Shown here piece by piece: positions 46,701-58,231 of a stretch of 64,000 nucleotides of DNA. Position numbers and translations under genes: made by a program. The stretch is from Hymenopus coronatus. Its lineage: Eukaryota; Arthropoda; Insecta; Mantodea; Hymenopodidae. The notes under the pieces were generated by a model, which did not search any database, had not been told where the DNA came from, and was given only the letters and a program-made list of their open reading frames with translations. Location of the stretch: contig CM060890.1 in the NCBI GenBank assembly GCA_030762935.1, positions 153,856,129 through 153,920,128 of the forward strand. Reading direction: 5' to 3'. Positions within the stretch are counted from its first letter, which is position 1; every line of letters starts with the position of its first letter.

Positions 46701-49700
46701 CCCGACCCTCACACCCACTTCATCACCACCCTCAGACCCACTCACCTTCACCCCATGTACTCACACTCACTCTCAAACTCTCACTCACACTCTCACGCTC
46801 TCAGGCACTCACGTACAGACACTCTCACGCTCTCTCTCCCACTCTCCCTCTCACACACTCTCACTCTTTCGCAAAGTCTCGCACACTCTCACGCTCTCTC
46901 TAGATCTCTACCTCCCACTCTCTCAAACTCTCGATCCCACACTCTCTCACACTCGCACTCTCACTCTCAATCTCTCTCACGCTCATACTCTCACTCTCAA
47001 TCTCACACTCGCACTCTCACAATTTCAGTTCCTCTCGCTCTCTCTCTCGCACAGTCTCGCACACTCTCTCACGCTCCTTCACGCTCTCTGTGGCTCTCTA
47101 TTCCACACTCTCTCACTCTCTCAATCCCGCACTCTTCCACTCTCTCGATCCCACACTCTCTCACTCTCTCACACTCTCTAACACTCGCACTCTCACACCC
47201 TGTCTCTCTCACTCACACTCTCACTGACACACACTCTCACACACTCTCTATCTAACTCTCTGGCACAGTCTCGCACACTCTCTCTCACGCTCTGTCTGGC
47301 TCTCTATCTCACAGTCTCTCTCACTCTCTCAGTCTCTCTCACTCTCACACTCTAACAATCTCTCTCAATTGCACTCTCAGTCTCTCTCACTCACACACAC
47401 TCTCACTGACATACTTTCTCACACACTCAAACACACACTCTCTCACACTCTCATCCGCTCACATTCACACTCTCTCACATTCACACTCTTTCACACTCAC
47501 TCTCTGACACTCACTCTCACTCTATTACACTCACTCTCTCACTCTCACTCTCTCACACTCACTCGCTCACATTACCTCTCGCATACTAACTCTTTCACAC
47601 TCACTGTCACTGTCATTCTCACCCCCCTAACCGTCACCCCTCTCACCCTCACCCACTCCAACTCTCACAGCCCCTCACAGTCACTCTCTCACTCTCTGTC
47701 GCAGTCACACCCCCTCACACCCTCTCGCCCTCTGTCGCAGTCACACCCCCTCACACTCACTCTCTCACCCTCTGTCGAAGTCGCACCCACTCACTCTCTC
47801 ACTCCCATTCGCACTTCCACCCCCTCACACTTTCTGTCGTAGTTACACCCCTTCACACTCACTCTCTCACACTCTATCGAGTCACACCCCCTCACGTTTC
47901 TCGTTCATCCTCAACCCCACCATAAAAACCACTCACCACTCTCGCTCATTTTCTTCCTCACCCTCTCAACACCCACTGACTAACACTCACTCTCGCTCGC
48001 ACTCTCAATCAATCGCGCTCATCCTCAGGCTGACACCCCCTTACTCCCTCAATCACCAGCCACTTGTCCCCTGTCACATCTCACAATCACTTATCACCAG
48101 TCACCTGTCACTTGTCACCAGTCACATATCACAGTCACTTGTCACAGTCACACGCTTTCTCGCTCACTCTCATGCTCACGCTCATCCTCTCTCCCACTCG
48201 CCACTCTCTCACTCTTTCTCCGTACCACACTCACTCTTTCTCCCTCACTTACTCTGCCCCTCTCTCACTCTCACTCACACCCCCTCACAAAATGAATCTC
48301 TGACGCTTTCTCCCTCACCCTCTCACGGCCACCCACCCGCACCTCATCCCCACCCCCATTCCTCTCTCATCCGCCCCATTACCCCACCCTCACCCCTCCT
48401 CACCCTCACCCACACCCCACCTTCACAACGCCCCCGCCCCCAACCTAAGCGCCCACCCACCTCCACCGTATCCCCACCCCACCATATTGCTCGCGCTCTC
48501 TAATACGCTCACGCACAAGCACTCTACCTCTCTCTCACTTTCACTCTCTGACTCTCTGACTCTCTCCCACTCGATCTCACGCTCTCAAACTCTCACACAC
48601 TCTCTCTCACTCTCTGACTCACTCTCTAATTCTCAGACTCTCTCTGTCACTTTCTCTTCCACTCTCCAACTCTCACATACTCTCGCTGTCACTCTCTCTC
48701 ACACTCTCACTCTCTCACCGTCACTATCGCCCAACTCACTCACTCCAACTCCCACTCTCTCTGTAGCAGTGACACCCCCACCCTCACTCTCACACTCACA
48801 GTCACACTCACTCTCTCTCACACTCATTCTCACTCCGACAGGCTCTCTCACTTTATCTCTACCTCAACCTCTCACCCACTGTTATTCTCACTCACATCAG
48901 CCTCACCCACACCAACTACCAGCCTCTGTCGCAGTCACACCCCCACCCTCACCCCCTCAATCTCACTCTCACATTAACAGTCACACTCTCACACTCTCAC
49001 GCTCTCACACACTCTCACTGTCTCACTCTCTCTCACTGTCTCACTCCCTGTATCACTCTCTCTCACTCAATCACAATCTCTCTCACACTCACACACTGTC
49101 ACTCTCACCCGCCATACCCACATCCTCTCCATCTACCACTCTCTCTCTGTCGCAGTCATACCCCCAAATTCACCCCCTCACTGTCACTTTCACACTCATA
49201 CTCACTCTCTCTCACTCTCATTTTCACACTCACACTCACACTCCCCCACACTTAAACACTCTCACACACTAACACACTCTCTCACTTTCCTACACTCTCA
49301 CCCTCACACACTAACACTCGCACACTCTGTCACATTCAACCTCACTCTCTCTCATTCTCTCAATCTGTCCTCTCTCTCACTCGGCCATTCTCTCTCAAAC
49401 TCTATCACTCATTCTCTCACACACTCTCTCACTCAGTCACATTCTCAGTCTCTATCGCAGTCAAACCCATTCACTCTCTATCGCAATGACACCAGCTCAC
49501 ATTTTCTCGCTCATTCTCAACTCAACCCCACTCACCACACTCCATCTTTCTTCCTCACCCTCTCAACATCCACTCACTCACACACACTCTCGCTCGCACT
49601 CTAAATCACTCGCGCTCATCCTCAGCCTGACACCCCCTCACTCCCTCAACCTGTCACCTGCCACCACTCACCAGTCACCTGTCACTTGTCACCAGTCACA

Positions 49701-51225
49701 TCTCACAGCCACTTGTCACAGTCACACGCTCTCTAGCTTACTCTCATGCTCACCCTCTCTCCCACCACTCTCTCTTTCTCTCTCACACCCCTTCTTCACT
49801 CACACATACCCTCACGGCCACCCACACCAACCACATCCCGGACTCAAACCCCATCCCTTCCTCACCACCAATCACCCCCTCCCTAACTTCACCACCACCC
49901 TCACACTCACAACCGCCCCACACACCTCCGCCCCACCCTAAACCCACCACCACCGCCATCCCATCATCAACCTTCCCGCCCCCGCCCCACTCTACCCTCA
50001 AGGTCACCCCACCCACACCATCACCCCCTCCCACCATCCACTCTCTCGCACTCACACTCATTCTCACTGTCGCTCTCAATTTCAATCTCTGCTTACACTC
50101 ACACTCTCACACACTGACTTACTCACACTTAACTCTGAACTCACTCTGACACTTTATCTCACACTCACTCTCACACACACACTCACACAATCTCACACTC
50201 ACTCTCTCACATTCATTCTCACACACTCTCTCACTCTCTTACACTCTCTCACTCTCTTACACTCTCTCACTCGCTCTCACTCTCTTACACTCTCACTCGC
50301 TCTCACTCTCTCAAACACTCTCACTCGCACTCTCTCTCACTCACTCTCTTACACTCTCACCCACTCCCACTCTCTCTTTCGCAGTCACACCCCCACAAAC
50401 TCACTCTCTTTCGTAGTCATACCCCTTCACACTCACTCTCTCACTCTCTATCGCAACCACACCCCCTCAGATTTTCTCGCTCATCCTCAACCCCACCTTA
50501 AGCCCCACTCACCACACTCCCTCATATTTCATCCTCACACTCTCAACACCCACTCACTCACACTCACTCTCGACCGTTCAACCCCTCAACCTTTCAGCTG
50601 CCACCAAGTCATCTGTCACTTGTCAACAGTCACATCTCACACAGTCATAGTCACACGCTTTCTCCATCACTCTCATACTCCGCTCATCCTCGCTCCCACT
50701 CACCACTCTCTCAGTCTTTCTCCCTCACTCCCACTCACCACTATCTCACTCTTTCTTCATCACTCACTCACTCACCCGCTCACTCACTCTGACTCACACC
50801 CCCTCACACTATGACTCTGACGCTTTCTACCTCACCCACTCACCACCTCCAACTCACACTCCCACGGCAACCCTCCCCCACCATACTTCCACCCCCTCTC
50901 CTACCCTCACCCCTCCCCACTCTCACCCCTCACCCCCGCCCACATCATCGCCACGCCTCATCCACACCCCGACCCCAACCTACCCCCGCCCCACTCCCTC
51001 TCTCCTTCCCACCCCACCTTCACCCCTCCCACTCACTCTCACACTCAGTCTCACTCATCACTCACTCACTCTTTCTCCCTCGCTCCCACTCACCACTCTC
51101 TCACTCATTCACACCGCCTCACACTAACACTGACGCTTTTTGCCTCCCCCCCTCCACTTCCTAACTCACCCCCGCGGCAAACCACCACGCTACTTCCCCA
51201 CCCCTCCTTAACCACCCAACTTTTT
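43757..51225. repeat. Pyrimidine-rich (CTCACA)-type block II
   Basis: About 7.5 kb of CTCACACTC-like sequence, almost without G on the plus strand, in the same orientation as block I. Parts are simpler (ACTCTCTCACTC at 43.8-45.3 kb and 46.7-47.6 kb). Others repeat the block I modules, such as CTCTGTCGCAGTCACACCCC, CTCTCAACACCCACTCACT and CCCCACGGCCACCC-like words. Low-complexity frames of up to 434 codons have no coding character. The right end grades into the 32-bp satellite near TTTTTTACACTCACAGC. Confidence 0.93.
45640..50870. repeat. Higher-order modules within pyrimidine-rich block II
   Basis: The CACTTGTCACAGTCACACGC landmark or a close variant lies near 45848, 46270, 48131, 49704 and 50641. 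Each is preceded by a CTCTCAACACCCACTCACT module; most also have CGCTCGCACTCTCAATCA. Each is followed by CTCATGCTCACGCTCATCCT or a derivative and by a CTCACACTATGACTCTCTGA module. The order matches block I, so both blocks derive from one composite unit. Confidence 0.85.
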
Positions 51226-51499
51226 TACACTCACAGCTCCTTCTCATCCCGTTCTTCTTTTACTATCACATTGCTTTCTCAGCCCGTTCTTCGTTTTCAG
51301 TCACATCACGTTCTCGGCCCGTTCTTCTTTTACAGTCACGTCCCGTTCCTGTTTTATACTGGCATTGCCTTCTCGGCGCGTTCTTTTTTTACACTCACAT
51401 CGCTTTCACGGCCCATTCTTTTATTATCACATCGTCATCCCGGCCCGTTCTTCTTTTACTATCTTCGCCCTCTCGGCTCGTTTATCTTTTACACTCACA
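51226..51499. repeat. 32-bp satellite, segment 1
   Basis: About eight units of 32 bp with TTCTTTTACTATCAC followed by ATCGCCTTCTCGGCCCG. Some variants carry TTTACACTCACATCGC or ATCTTCGCCCTCTCGGC. It ends inside a unit at TTTTACACTCACAC, where mitochondrial-type sequence begins. Confidence 0.92.
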
Positions 51500-52020
51500 C
51501 CTAATAATAATGGTAAAGAAGCAAATAAAGTATAAAATAATAAATAAATACCAGCCTGTAAACGTTCTGGTTGATACCCTATTATATAATCTTCACTATA
51601 TAAAATCACCAAAGAAGAAATTAATATTACAAAACTTATAAATAATAAAGATATTCAATCCAATAATAAGGTTATAACAATAGAAGATCTTAATCTAATT
51701 AATTCCCATTCAATAAAATAAATTATATTATTTATAATAAAATATATATTCACAAACTGCAAAAGATAAAAAAATATCGTTATATACAATTCTCTATTTA
51801 TTATAACTACAAAACCTAAGAAACCAATGGCTGATATAGCTCAGATTATTCCATAATTTCCAAATGCTTCTTTTTTTCCTCTTAGTAAAGATAATTTTAT
51901 CAATTCATTCTACAAAAACATAAATTTATTTAATTTAAATATATAAAACAAACTTAATAATTAAACAATTCTATTAATTTCAGATTACATCGAATTGCAC
52001 CATTAACAGCTTCACTGTAA
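51500..52020 (-). other. Nuclear mitochondrial insert (numt), mosaic of COX1, ND5 and ND4 fragments
   Basis: On the minus strand, in the invertebrate mitochondrial code, three conserved segments follow one another. At 51898-51805, SGKKEAFGNYGMIWAMSAIG then FLGFVV matches COX1. At about 51795-51580, YFIEWELISLSSS, MTLLLDWMSLLFMSFVML and [12 protein letters not shown] match the N-terminal part of ND5. At 51579-51500, [18 protein letters not shown] then FASLPLLLG matches ND4. COX1 lies on the opposite strand from ND5 and ND4 in most arthropod mitogenomes, so this order is not native. Bases 51899-52020 are equally AT-rich but unassigned. Satellite units continue on both sides with only about four bases of the unit missing. 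Confidence 0.88.
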
Positions 52021-52643
52021 ATGTGCTTCTCGGCCCCTTCTTCTTTCACATTCACATAGACTTTTCGGCCCGTTCTTCTTTTACACTCATATCGTTTCAC
52101 GGCAAGTTCTTCTTTTTACTCACATCGTTTTTACGGCCCGTTCTTCTTTTACTCTCACATCGCCTTCACGGCCTGTTCTTTTACAATCACATCGCCTTCT
52201 CGGCCCCACCTTATTTTACTATCACATCGCTTTCTCGGCCCGTTCTTCCTCTATTATCACATCGCCTTCTTGGTGCGTTCTTCTTTACTTACACTGGCAT
52301 TGCCTTCTCGGCGCGTTCTTCTTTTACAATCACATTGTCTTCTCGGCCCGTTCTTTTACTACCACATTGCCTACTCGGCCCGTTCTTCGTTTAGTCACAT
52401 CATCTTCTCGCCCCATTCCTCTTTAACACTCACATCACTTTCACGGCCCGTCCTTTTACACTCATCGACTTAGCCTCCTATTCTTTTTCTATCACATCGC
52501 CTTCCCGACCCCTTCTTGTTTTACTATCTCATCGCCTTCTCGGCTCGTTTTTCTTTTACACTCACATCGCTTTCTCGGTCCCTTCTTCTCTCACATTTAC
52601 ATCGACTTCCCGGCCCGTTCTTCTTTTACTATCTCCGCCCTCT
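52021..52643. repeat. 32-bp satellite, segment 2
   Basis: About 19 units of the same 32-bp satellite. The last unit is a variant, TTTTACTATCTCCGCCCTCT, in which the R1-clade LINE inserted. Bases 52630-52643 are the left copy of its target-site duplication. Confidence 0.92.
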
Positions 52644-52654
52644 TATATAGGCTT

Positions 52655-52936
52655 CCAAGCAATTCATGCCAAAGATTACACTGTTGTAGCTCGATGCAGT
52701 TAGGACATGTGGCAAAATATTGCCGGAACGAGAAAATAGTATGTGCACACTGTGGAGAACAGGACCACAATAAAAAAGAATTTGGGAAGAAAGATCAACC
52801 TGCTATATGCATACCGTGTAGCAGTAAAAAGAGGAATCAAGTTTTGGGCAAAATTGTAACCTGCAAAGACAAACAGCATTGTCCAACATACGCAATGTTT
52901 TGGGAACGATTGATAAACCGAATTGATTATGGATAA
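52655..52936 (+). pseudogene. LINE ORF1 C-terminal zinc-knuckle region, 5'-truncated
   Basis: The frame gives MQLGHVAKYCRNEK, CAHCGEQDHNKKEFGK, CIPCSSKKRN and HCPTYAMFWERLINRIDYG before a stop at 52934-52936. These are remnants of the retroviral-type CCHC knuckles at the end of ORF1 proteins in R1-clade elements, which bind RNA. In the first knuckle the second Cys is not readable in frame, and in the second the last Cys is Phe, so both are damaged. Only about 50 bases separate this region from the target duplication, so most of ORF1 was never copied. Confidence 0.75.
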
Positions 52937-54198
52937 AGAAATAGCAAAATTAAACAAAACGAGGATAAGAAATAGAAATAATCCGAGCAGAGTAAGAAGA
53001 AACAAACGACGTGCTGAAATATATAGAGCAAAATTGAGTAAAATTGACACCTGTGACATATCAACACAGACTGATGAAATAGTAAATGTGGAGATACACA
53101 GTGGATATTTGACACCAGACTCAGAAGAGGAGACATATTTGGACAATAACGAAAAGCAACAAAAAGTTTTCAAGAAGAAAAAAATACATGTAGACTACAA
53201 TGCAATATGCACCGATAACGAACCGTCAACCGACGAAAAAACAGAGGAGGAAAGTGAAGAGGAAGTAAAACCAAAAACAACAAGTTTTAGTTTCTTTAAC
53301 ATATTTAGAAGAAAACCGCAGCCAATAAAGGAAAACAAAAAACCAGAAGTCAAAATAGAACAAAAACCAGAGATAAAAATAGAAAATATAGATACATTAG
53401 AAGTAGTAGAAGAAGAATTAGAAAGTAAAGAAGACAATCATGATCAAGTTGAACCTCAGCCAACTGGACAAGTGGTAGTAAAAGATTTAGATCCAATAAA
53501 CATATATGACAAATTTGAACATACCATGCAACTGAGTCGATTGGAAGAGAAAAATACCCTAATAGCAGCATTAAGACATATAGTTAGGACCCAACATGAA
53601 AATGGCAAATCTGTAACGTTTCCAGTTCCAGATGCTATTGACAGAATGGAACTACATAGCAAAAACATTCCGACGGAACCAACAAAATTAAGGACATTAC
53701 TAACAATACTTTTTGAGAGAAGGAGATAATTTTGACCTGGATGAAATTTATGGAAATTTTGTACAATGCTACGGAAGAGTAGTTTTTGATGCACAGCAGA
53801 GATGGCCTAATTGCTATGTTCATATTAGACAGGACAAAACAAGTAGTGTAGGAGCAAGAACCGCAACTGAAAGCAAACCCACTATGATGATTTTTCCGCA
53901 AACATCCAGTGCCACAGGAAGCTTTATTACCAGACCACAGCAACCAATAAATAGACAAAATTGGATGAAAAACTCAAGTTTTCCAATTAACAATAAACCA
54001 CTCATCACATTTAAAATTCCAAAATCGCCAAAAATATCAAGAACAAATACAACTCCAGTAAAGAAGAAAATTGAAAAGAAAGAAGTACTTAAGGTTGATT
54101 TTCAGCCCGTGAACAAGATGAGGAGGGACTACAGAAATTTAAAATATATTAAACCACGAAATAATGGACCAAAAAGAAGACTGTCAGTACCAGACTAG
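52929..54198 (+). pseudogene. Extra middle ORF between ORF1 and ORF2 of the R1-clade LINE, no recognised domain
   Basis: The ATG at 52929 overlaps the ORF1 stop in the sequence ATGGATAA, a layout seen where a downstream ORF is translated by reinitiation. The frame runs to 53729 and continues after a one-base shift at about 53713-53727 to 54198, about 420 codons in total. It then overlaps ORF2 by 35 bases. The protein is basic at the start (NPSRVRRNKRRAEIYR), acidic in the middle (TEEESEEEVK, VEEELESKED), has a more structured-looking stretch (DKFEHTMQLSRLEEKNTLIA), and ends basic and proline-rich. I recognise no family. R1-clade elements normally have only ORF1 and ORF2, so this may be a novel accessory ORF or an unrecognised ORF1 half. 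Confidence 0.65.
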
Positions 54199-55167
54199 TG
54201 GATTACGATTTGGACAAATAAACGCTCAAAGATCCAAAACTGTAATGATGGAAATAAGAAAACTTATAGACGACAGACAACTTGATGTAATTTGCATTCA
54301 GGAACCCTATATTATAAACAACAAACCTGCTCATATGCCTGTTACGGCAAGAACCATTTCAGAGGGAAATAATGCTAAAGCGACAATAATAATAATCAAC
54401 AAGGACATTCAAGTAGTACAAATTTCACAATATTGCGACGAATATGTAAATTGCGTAGAATTAACAATAAAAGGAGCAAGTTTTATATTATGTAACCATT
54501 ATTTTCAATATATGGGCGAAATTGAGATACATTTAAATAAAATGAGGAATATTTTGGATACGTATAATGGCAAGGCAATGTTGTTTACGATGGATGCAAA
54601 TGCTAAGTCACGATGGTGGTGGAGTAAACATCCAGACATGAGAGGAGAGGCAATGGAAGAATTGATTGCAAATTACAGTTTAAACATTTTAAATTGACCA
54701 AATAATCCATACACGTTTGAAAACAGAACCGACGCAAAAGAAAATATTGATTTAACATTAGCAAAAGGATACATAACCGACAGGATAGAAAACTGGAAAG
54801 TAGCACAAAATTTGACGAGTGACCATAATTTAATATATTTTGACCTTATTACGCAACGACATGGAGATGAACATCGAACGTTTAATAAAAGAAAAAGATA
54901 CCAAATAAAGAATGCAGATTGGAATAAGTTAATGGAAAATCTTATATTACCAGAAACAGAAAAAATGGGAGATGACGTAAATAAGAAAGCTAAACAGCTA
55001 ACTATAAATATACAAAAGGCAATGGACTTAACATTTAAAAAGACTACGAATAAAACCAGAGAATATAGCATTTGGAATGAAAAATTGCAAAAATTAAGAT
55101 CAAAGGTTAGGAAAGGTAGGCAAAATTATTAAAAGAGTATAACGGCAACGGAGAGAGAAAGACATTT

Positions 55168-55168
<1 letters not shown>

Positions 55169-55220
<52 letters not shown>
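55169..55220. repeat. (TA)n microsatellite inside ORF2
   Basis: About 26 TA units replace coding sequence between GRQNY (followed by a stop) and RELKERYKVLLEVTRQEKW. It encodes alternating Ile-Tyr and keeps the frame, so it probably expanded from a short run after insertion or within this lineage. Confidence 0.9.
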
Positions 55221-55223
<3 letters not shown>

Positions 55224-57499
55224 AACTAAAGGAACGTTATAAAGTTTTGTTAGAAGTTACCAGACAAGAAAAATGGGAAAAGTTTGTAAAAGAAAATTTG
55301 GAAGAAGACATGTGGGGAGTACCCTACAAAATTATTATGGAAAAAATAGCGGCACCAGAGGTGATATCAACACTAATAAAAGACGATGGAACCCTGACAA
55401 CAGGCTGGACCGATTCTATACAACATCTAATGAACAAGATATTACCATCATACAAGGAAGAAGACGATACGGAACATCATAAACAAAGAAGAGAGAAATA
55501 TAAACAAAATTACAACAACCAAAACGTAGTATATCCATTTGATGTGACTGAAGTGAAAATTGCAATTAGAGAACTAAAGCAGAAGAAAGCACCAGGACCG
55601 GATAAGTAATACAAAAATTAGAAAAACCAATAGCACCATATTTATGTAAATTATTTAATGAATGTTTAGTACTTGGACGAGTTCCATATTGTTGGAAAGA
55701 AGCTAATGTAGTTATCTTGAAAAAAGACAAGGACAAAGATCCAAAAAACCCAAAAACCTACAGACCGATATGTCTTTTAAATACTTTAGGAAAAATACAG
55801 GAGAAATTATTGTATAAAAGAATCAGTGAATATCGACTACTGAAAGGACTGACTACGAAACAGTTTGGTTTTAGAAAAGGATATTCGACGGAGGATGCCA
55901 TAAACGAAGCACTAATATCAATAAAGAACAGCAATAAAAAATATGTTTTAGGAATGTTTGTAGACATAGCAGGTGCCTTTGACAATTTATGGTGGCCTTG
56001 TTTATTTAATACAATGAGACAGCAAAATTATCCGAAGTGTTTATACAACATATTGAAAGATTATTGTAAAGATAGAAGAGTATATGTACAGGATGAAAAC
56101 CAGACGTTTACGAGACAAATTTCTAAAGGATGTCCACAAGGCTCCGTTTTAGGACCCTTGTTTTGGGATATATTAACTGAACCAATATTAGAAGAATTAA
56201 ACAATCTAAATTATACCCTGAACATTGTAGCGTATGCTGACGACATATTGATTCTAATAGAAGCAGATAGCAGAATCGAATTAGAAGCTAAGACAAATAT
56301 TACTTTGGACCATTTGGATACATGGTGTAAAGAATCCAAATTACAAATTGCACCACATAAATCGGCGTATATGCTATTTAAAGGAAACCTTAAAAGAGAC
56401 CCAACGATAAAACTTAATAATGTAAACGTGAAGCGGCAAAAAGAAATTAAATACCTTGGTTTAAATTTGGATGAAAAATTGAATTTTGATATACACATTA
56501 ATTATGTTAGAAGCAAATCCAGTAAAGTTATGATGAAGTTACAAAGTTTAGTCACAAGGAAATTTAAATTACCGTTGAATACAATTCGAATATATCATAT
56601 GAGTTTTTTAATTGGAATTATAGGATATGGAGCTGCAGTATGGTCACACCGAGTGAAATTATTAAAAAACGTTACATTATTAAGAAGAACACAGAGACAA
56701 GCCTTATTAAGGATGACCGGAGCAGTAACGACAACTTCAACGATGGCTCTTTTGGTAACCTTAGGCATATGACCGATAGACCTTTTGATTAGACAACGTG
56801 CGGCATATTTTTGGATAAGAAAAGGACAAATTCAAAAGACTGAAGAAATAGTAGGTGCAATTTGTAACACAAGAGGACAAGTGAGAAAACAATTAATAAC
56901 TATTTGGCAAAAAGAATGGGATGGAATAGAGGAAGGAAGAAGAACTTATGATTTATTTCCTAATATACAGGAAAGACTAAATTTAAAACAAATTCAACCG
57001 ACCAGAGGAGGAATACAATATATAACGGGACATGGACCTTACAATGTTTATTTCAAAAGAATAAATAAAAAAGAAGAGGACAAGTGTGAACAATGTGAAG
57101 CACAAGATACCCCCGAACATTCAATGTTTGAATGCAAAAAATACGACGAAATATTGTTTGAAGAACGAAGACGACTACAAGGAAAAAGAATTTTTGACAT
57201 TTTAAGACATGGAGATGACTTCAATATTCTACAACAAATGGCATTAAAAATATCCGACCAAGTAATGGAAGAGTACAACCAATTACGGCAAATAGGGACT
57301 CAAAATTTTAGAACAAGAAGGGAGGTAAGAGAAGATAGAGAAATTTGGACAACGAGACTTCGTACCAGGGAAAGACAGGAGCCAATGGAACAACAATTGG
57401 AAGAAAGAGAGATTATATATGAGGACAACTTTCAAGAAGGAGAACAAAGAATAAATAGACGAAGAAATTTTTGGATTTCCACTGGACGCATAGAAGCAG

Positions 57500-57548
57500 G
57501 AAGAAGAAGAAGAAGAAGAAGAAGAAGAAGAAGAAGAAGAAGAAGAAG
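57500..57548. repeat. (AGA)n microsatellite coding for poly-arginine at the ORF2 C terminus
   Basis: A purine run of about sixteen AGA codons followed by acidic codons gives a tail of Arg repeats then EEDEEEEMSQ. It lies beyond the CCHC motif. The run may be a secondary expansion; whether other copies encode a basic tail here is unknown. Confidence 0.85.
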
Positions 57549-57588
57549 ACAACAAGAAGAGGACGAAGAAGAGGAGATGAGCCAATAA

Positions 57589-58231
57589 ATACCCACGGAT
57601 TGACATTAAGCAGCTGAAGAACCAACCTCTTTTCCTGACGGCGGTGACACCACTGCAGTTCCAGTTGAGAGGAGGAAGGATTCCAGTTGGATATACCCAA
57701 TAAGACAAATTACCCGATTGAGACATCTATTACTTAAACTAACAATACTAGATTAGAGTAGAGTAGAGTAGTGTAGTTATGAAATTGTAATTGATTTTAA
57801 AATTGTTAATAAAGTAGTATAGAAGTAGTTAGAGACGGAATGTAATTGATTTTAAAATTGTTAATAAAGTAGTATAGAAGTAGTTAGAGATGGAGTGTAA
57901 TTGATTTTAAAATTGTTAATAAAGTAGTATAGAAGTAGTTAGAGATGGAATGTAATTGATTTTAAAACTGTTAATAAAGTAGTATAGAAGTAGTTAGAGA
58001 TGGAATGTAATTAATATGCATGAGTAGAGTAATAGTAGAAATAGATGTAGATATTTTAGGAACTGTAGTAGTAGATTTTGTAAGCTACTGGTTTCCAGTA
58101 GCACTAGAATAAGAAAATGTATCTGCAAAATCATGTAAAAAACTTTTTGGGAAAATAAAATAGTTAGGAGGAAAAATAAAATCGAGTCAACTTTGTCCTG
58201 GTATAGCCTCTAGATGCCAGGATAACAGTTA
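57589..58231 (+). repeat. 3' UTR with four 55-bp tandem repeats
   Basis: After the ORF2 stop, a 55-bp unit (TGTAATTGATTTTAAAATTG, then TTAATAAAGTAGTATAGAAG, then TAGTTAGAGA plus a variable pentamer) starts at 57786, 57841, 57896 and 57951, with a partial copy at 58006. Tandem repeats in 3' UTRs occur in several LINE clades, where the 3' UTR is recognised by the RT. Unrelated short repeats (AGTAGAGTAGAGTAG) lie just before. Confidence 0.88.

Larger units (their letters stand above)
54164..57588 (+). pseudogene. R1-clade ORF2: endonuclease, reverse transcriptase, C-terminal CCHC; four lesions
   Basis: The endonuclease has all expected blocks: FGQINAQRSK, VICIQEPYI, FTMDANAKSRWWWSKHPD and NLTSDHNLIYFD. 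The linker and RT follow: KKAPGPD, KTYRPICLLNTLGKIQEKLL, KQFGFRKGYS, FVDIAGAFDNLWWP, GCPQGSVLGPLFWDI and VAYADDILIL, all catalytic Asp codons intact. After the RT come LGI.PIDLLIRQRAAYFW, TGHGPYNVYF and CEQCEAQDTPEHSMFEC. Lesions are an in-frame TGA at 54695, TAA at 55130, a deletion with frameshift at 55607-55620 (after APGPDK) and TGA at 56770. A (TA)n expansion at about 55169-55220 lies in frame. The C terminus ends in a poly-arginine run and EEDEEEEMSQ. Confidence 0.92.

Noticed and set aside
49783..50085. Glycine/valine-rich minus-strand frame of 100 codons
   Set aside because: It is the antisense of a CCCCAC-rich stretch of block II.
51271..52473. Phe/Ser/Arg-rich frames resembling membrane proteins
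   Set aside because: They are satellite translations of the 32-bp unit. The exception is 51427-51612 on the minus strand, which is part of the mitochondrial insert.
57413..57726. Minus-strand serine- or phenylalanine-rich frames opposite the poly-arginine run
   Set aside because: They are antisense shadows of the (AGA)n part of ORF2.
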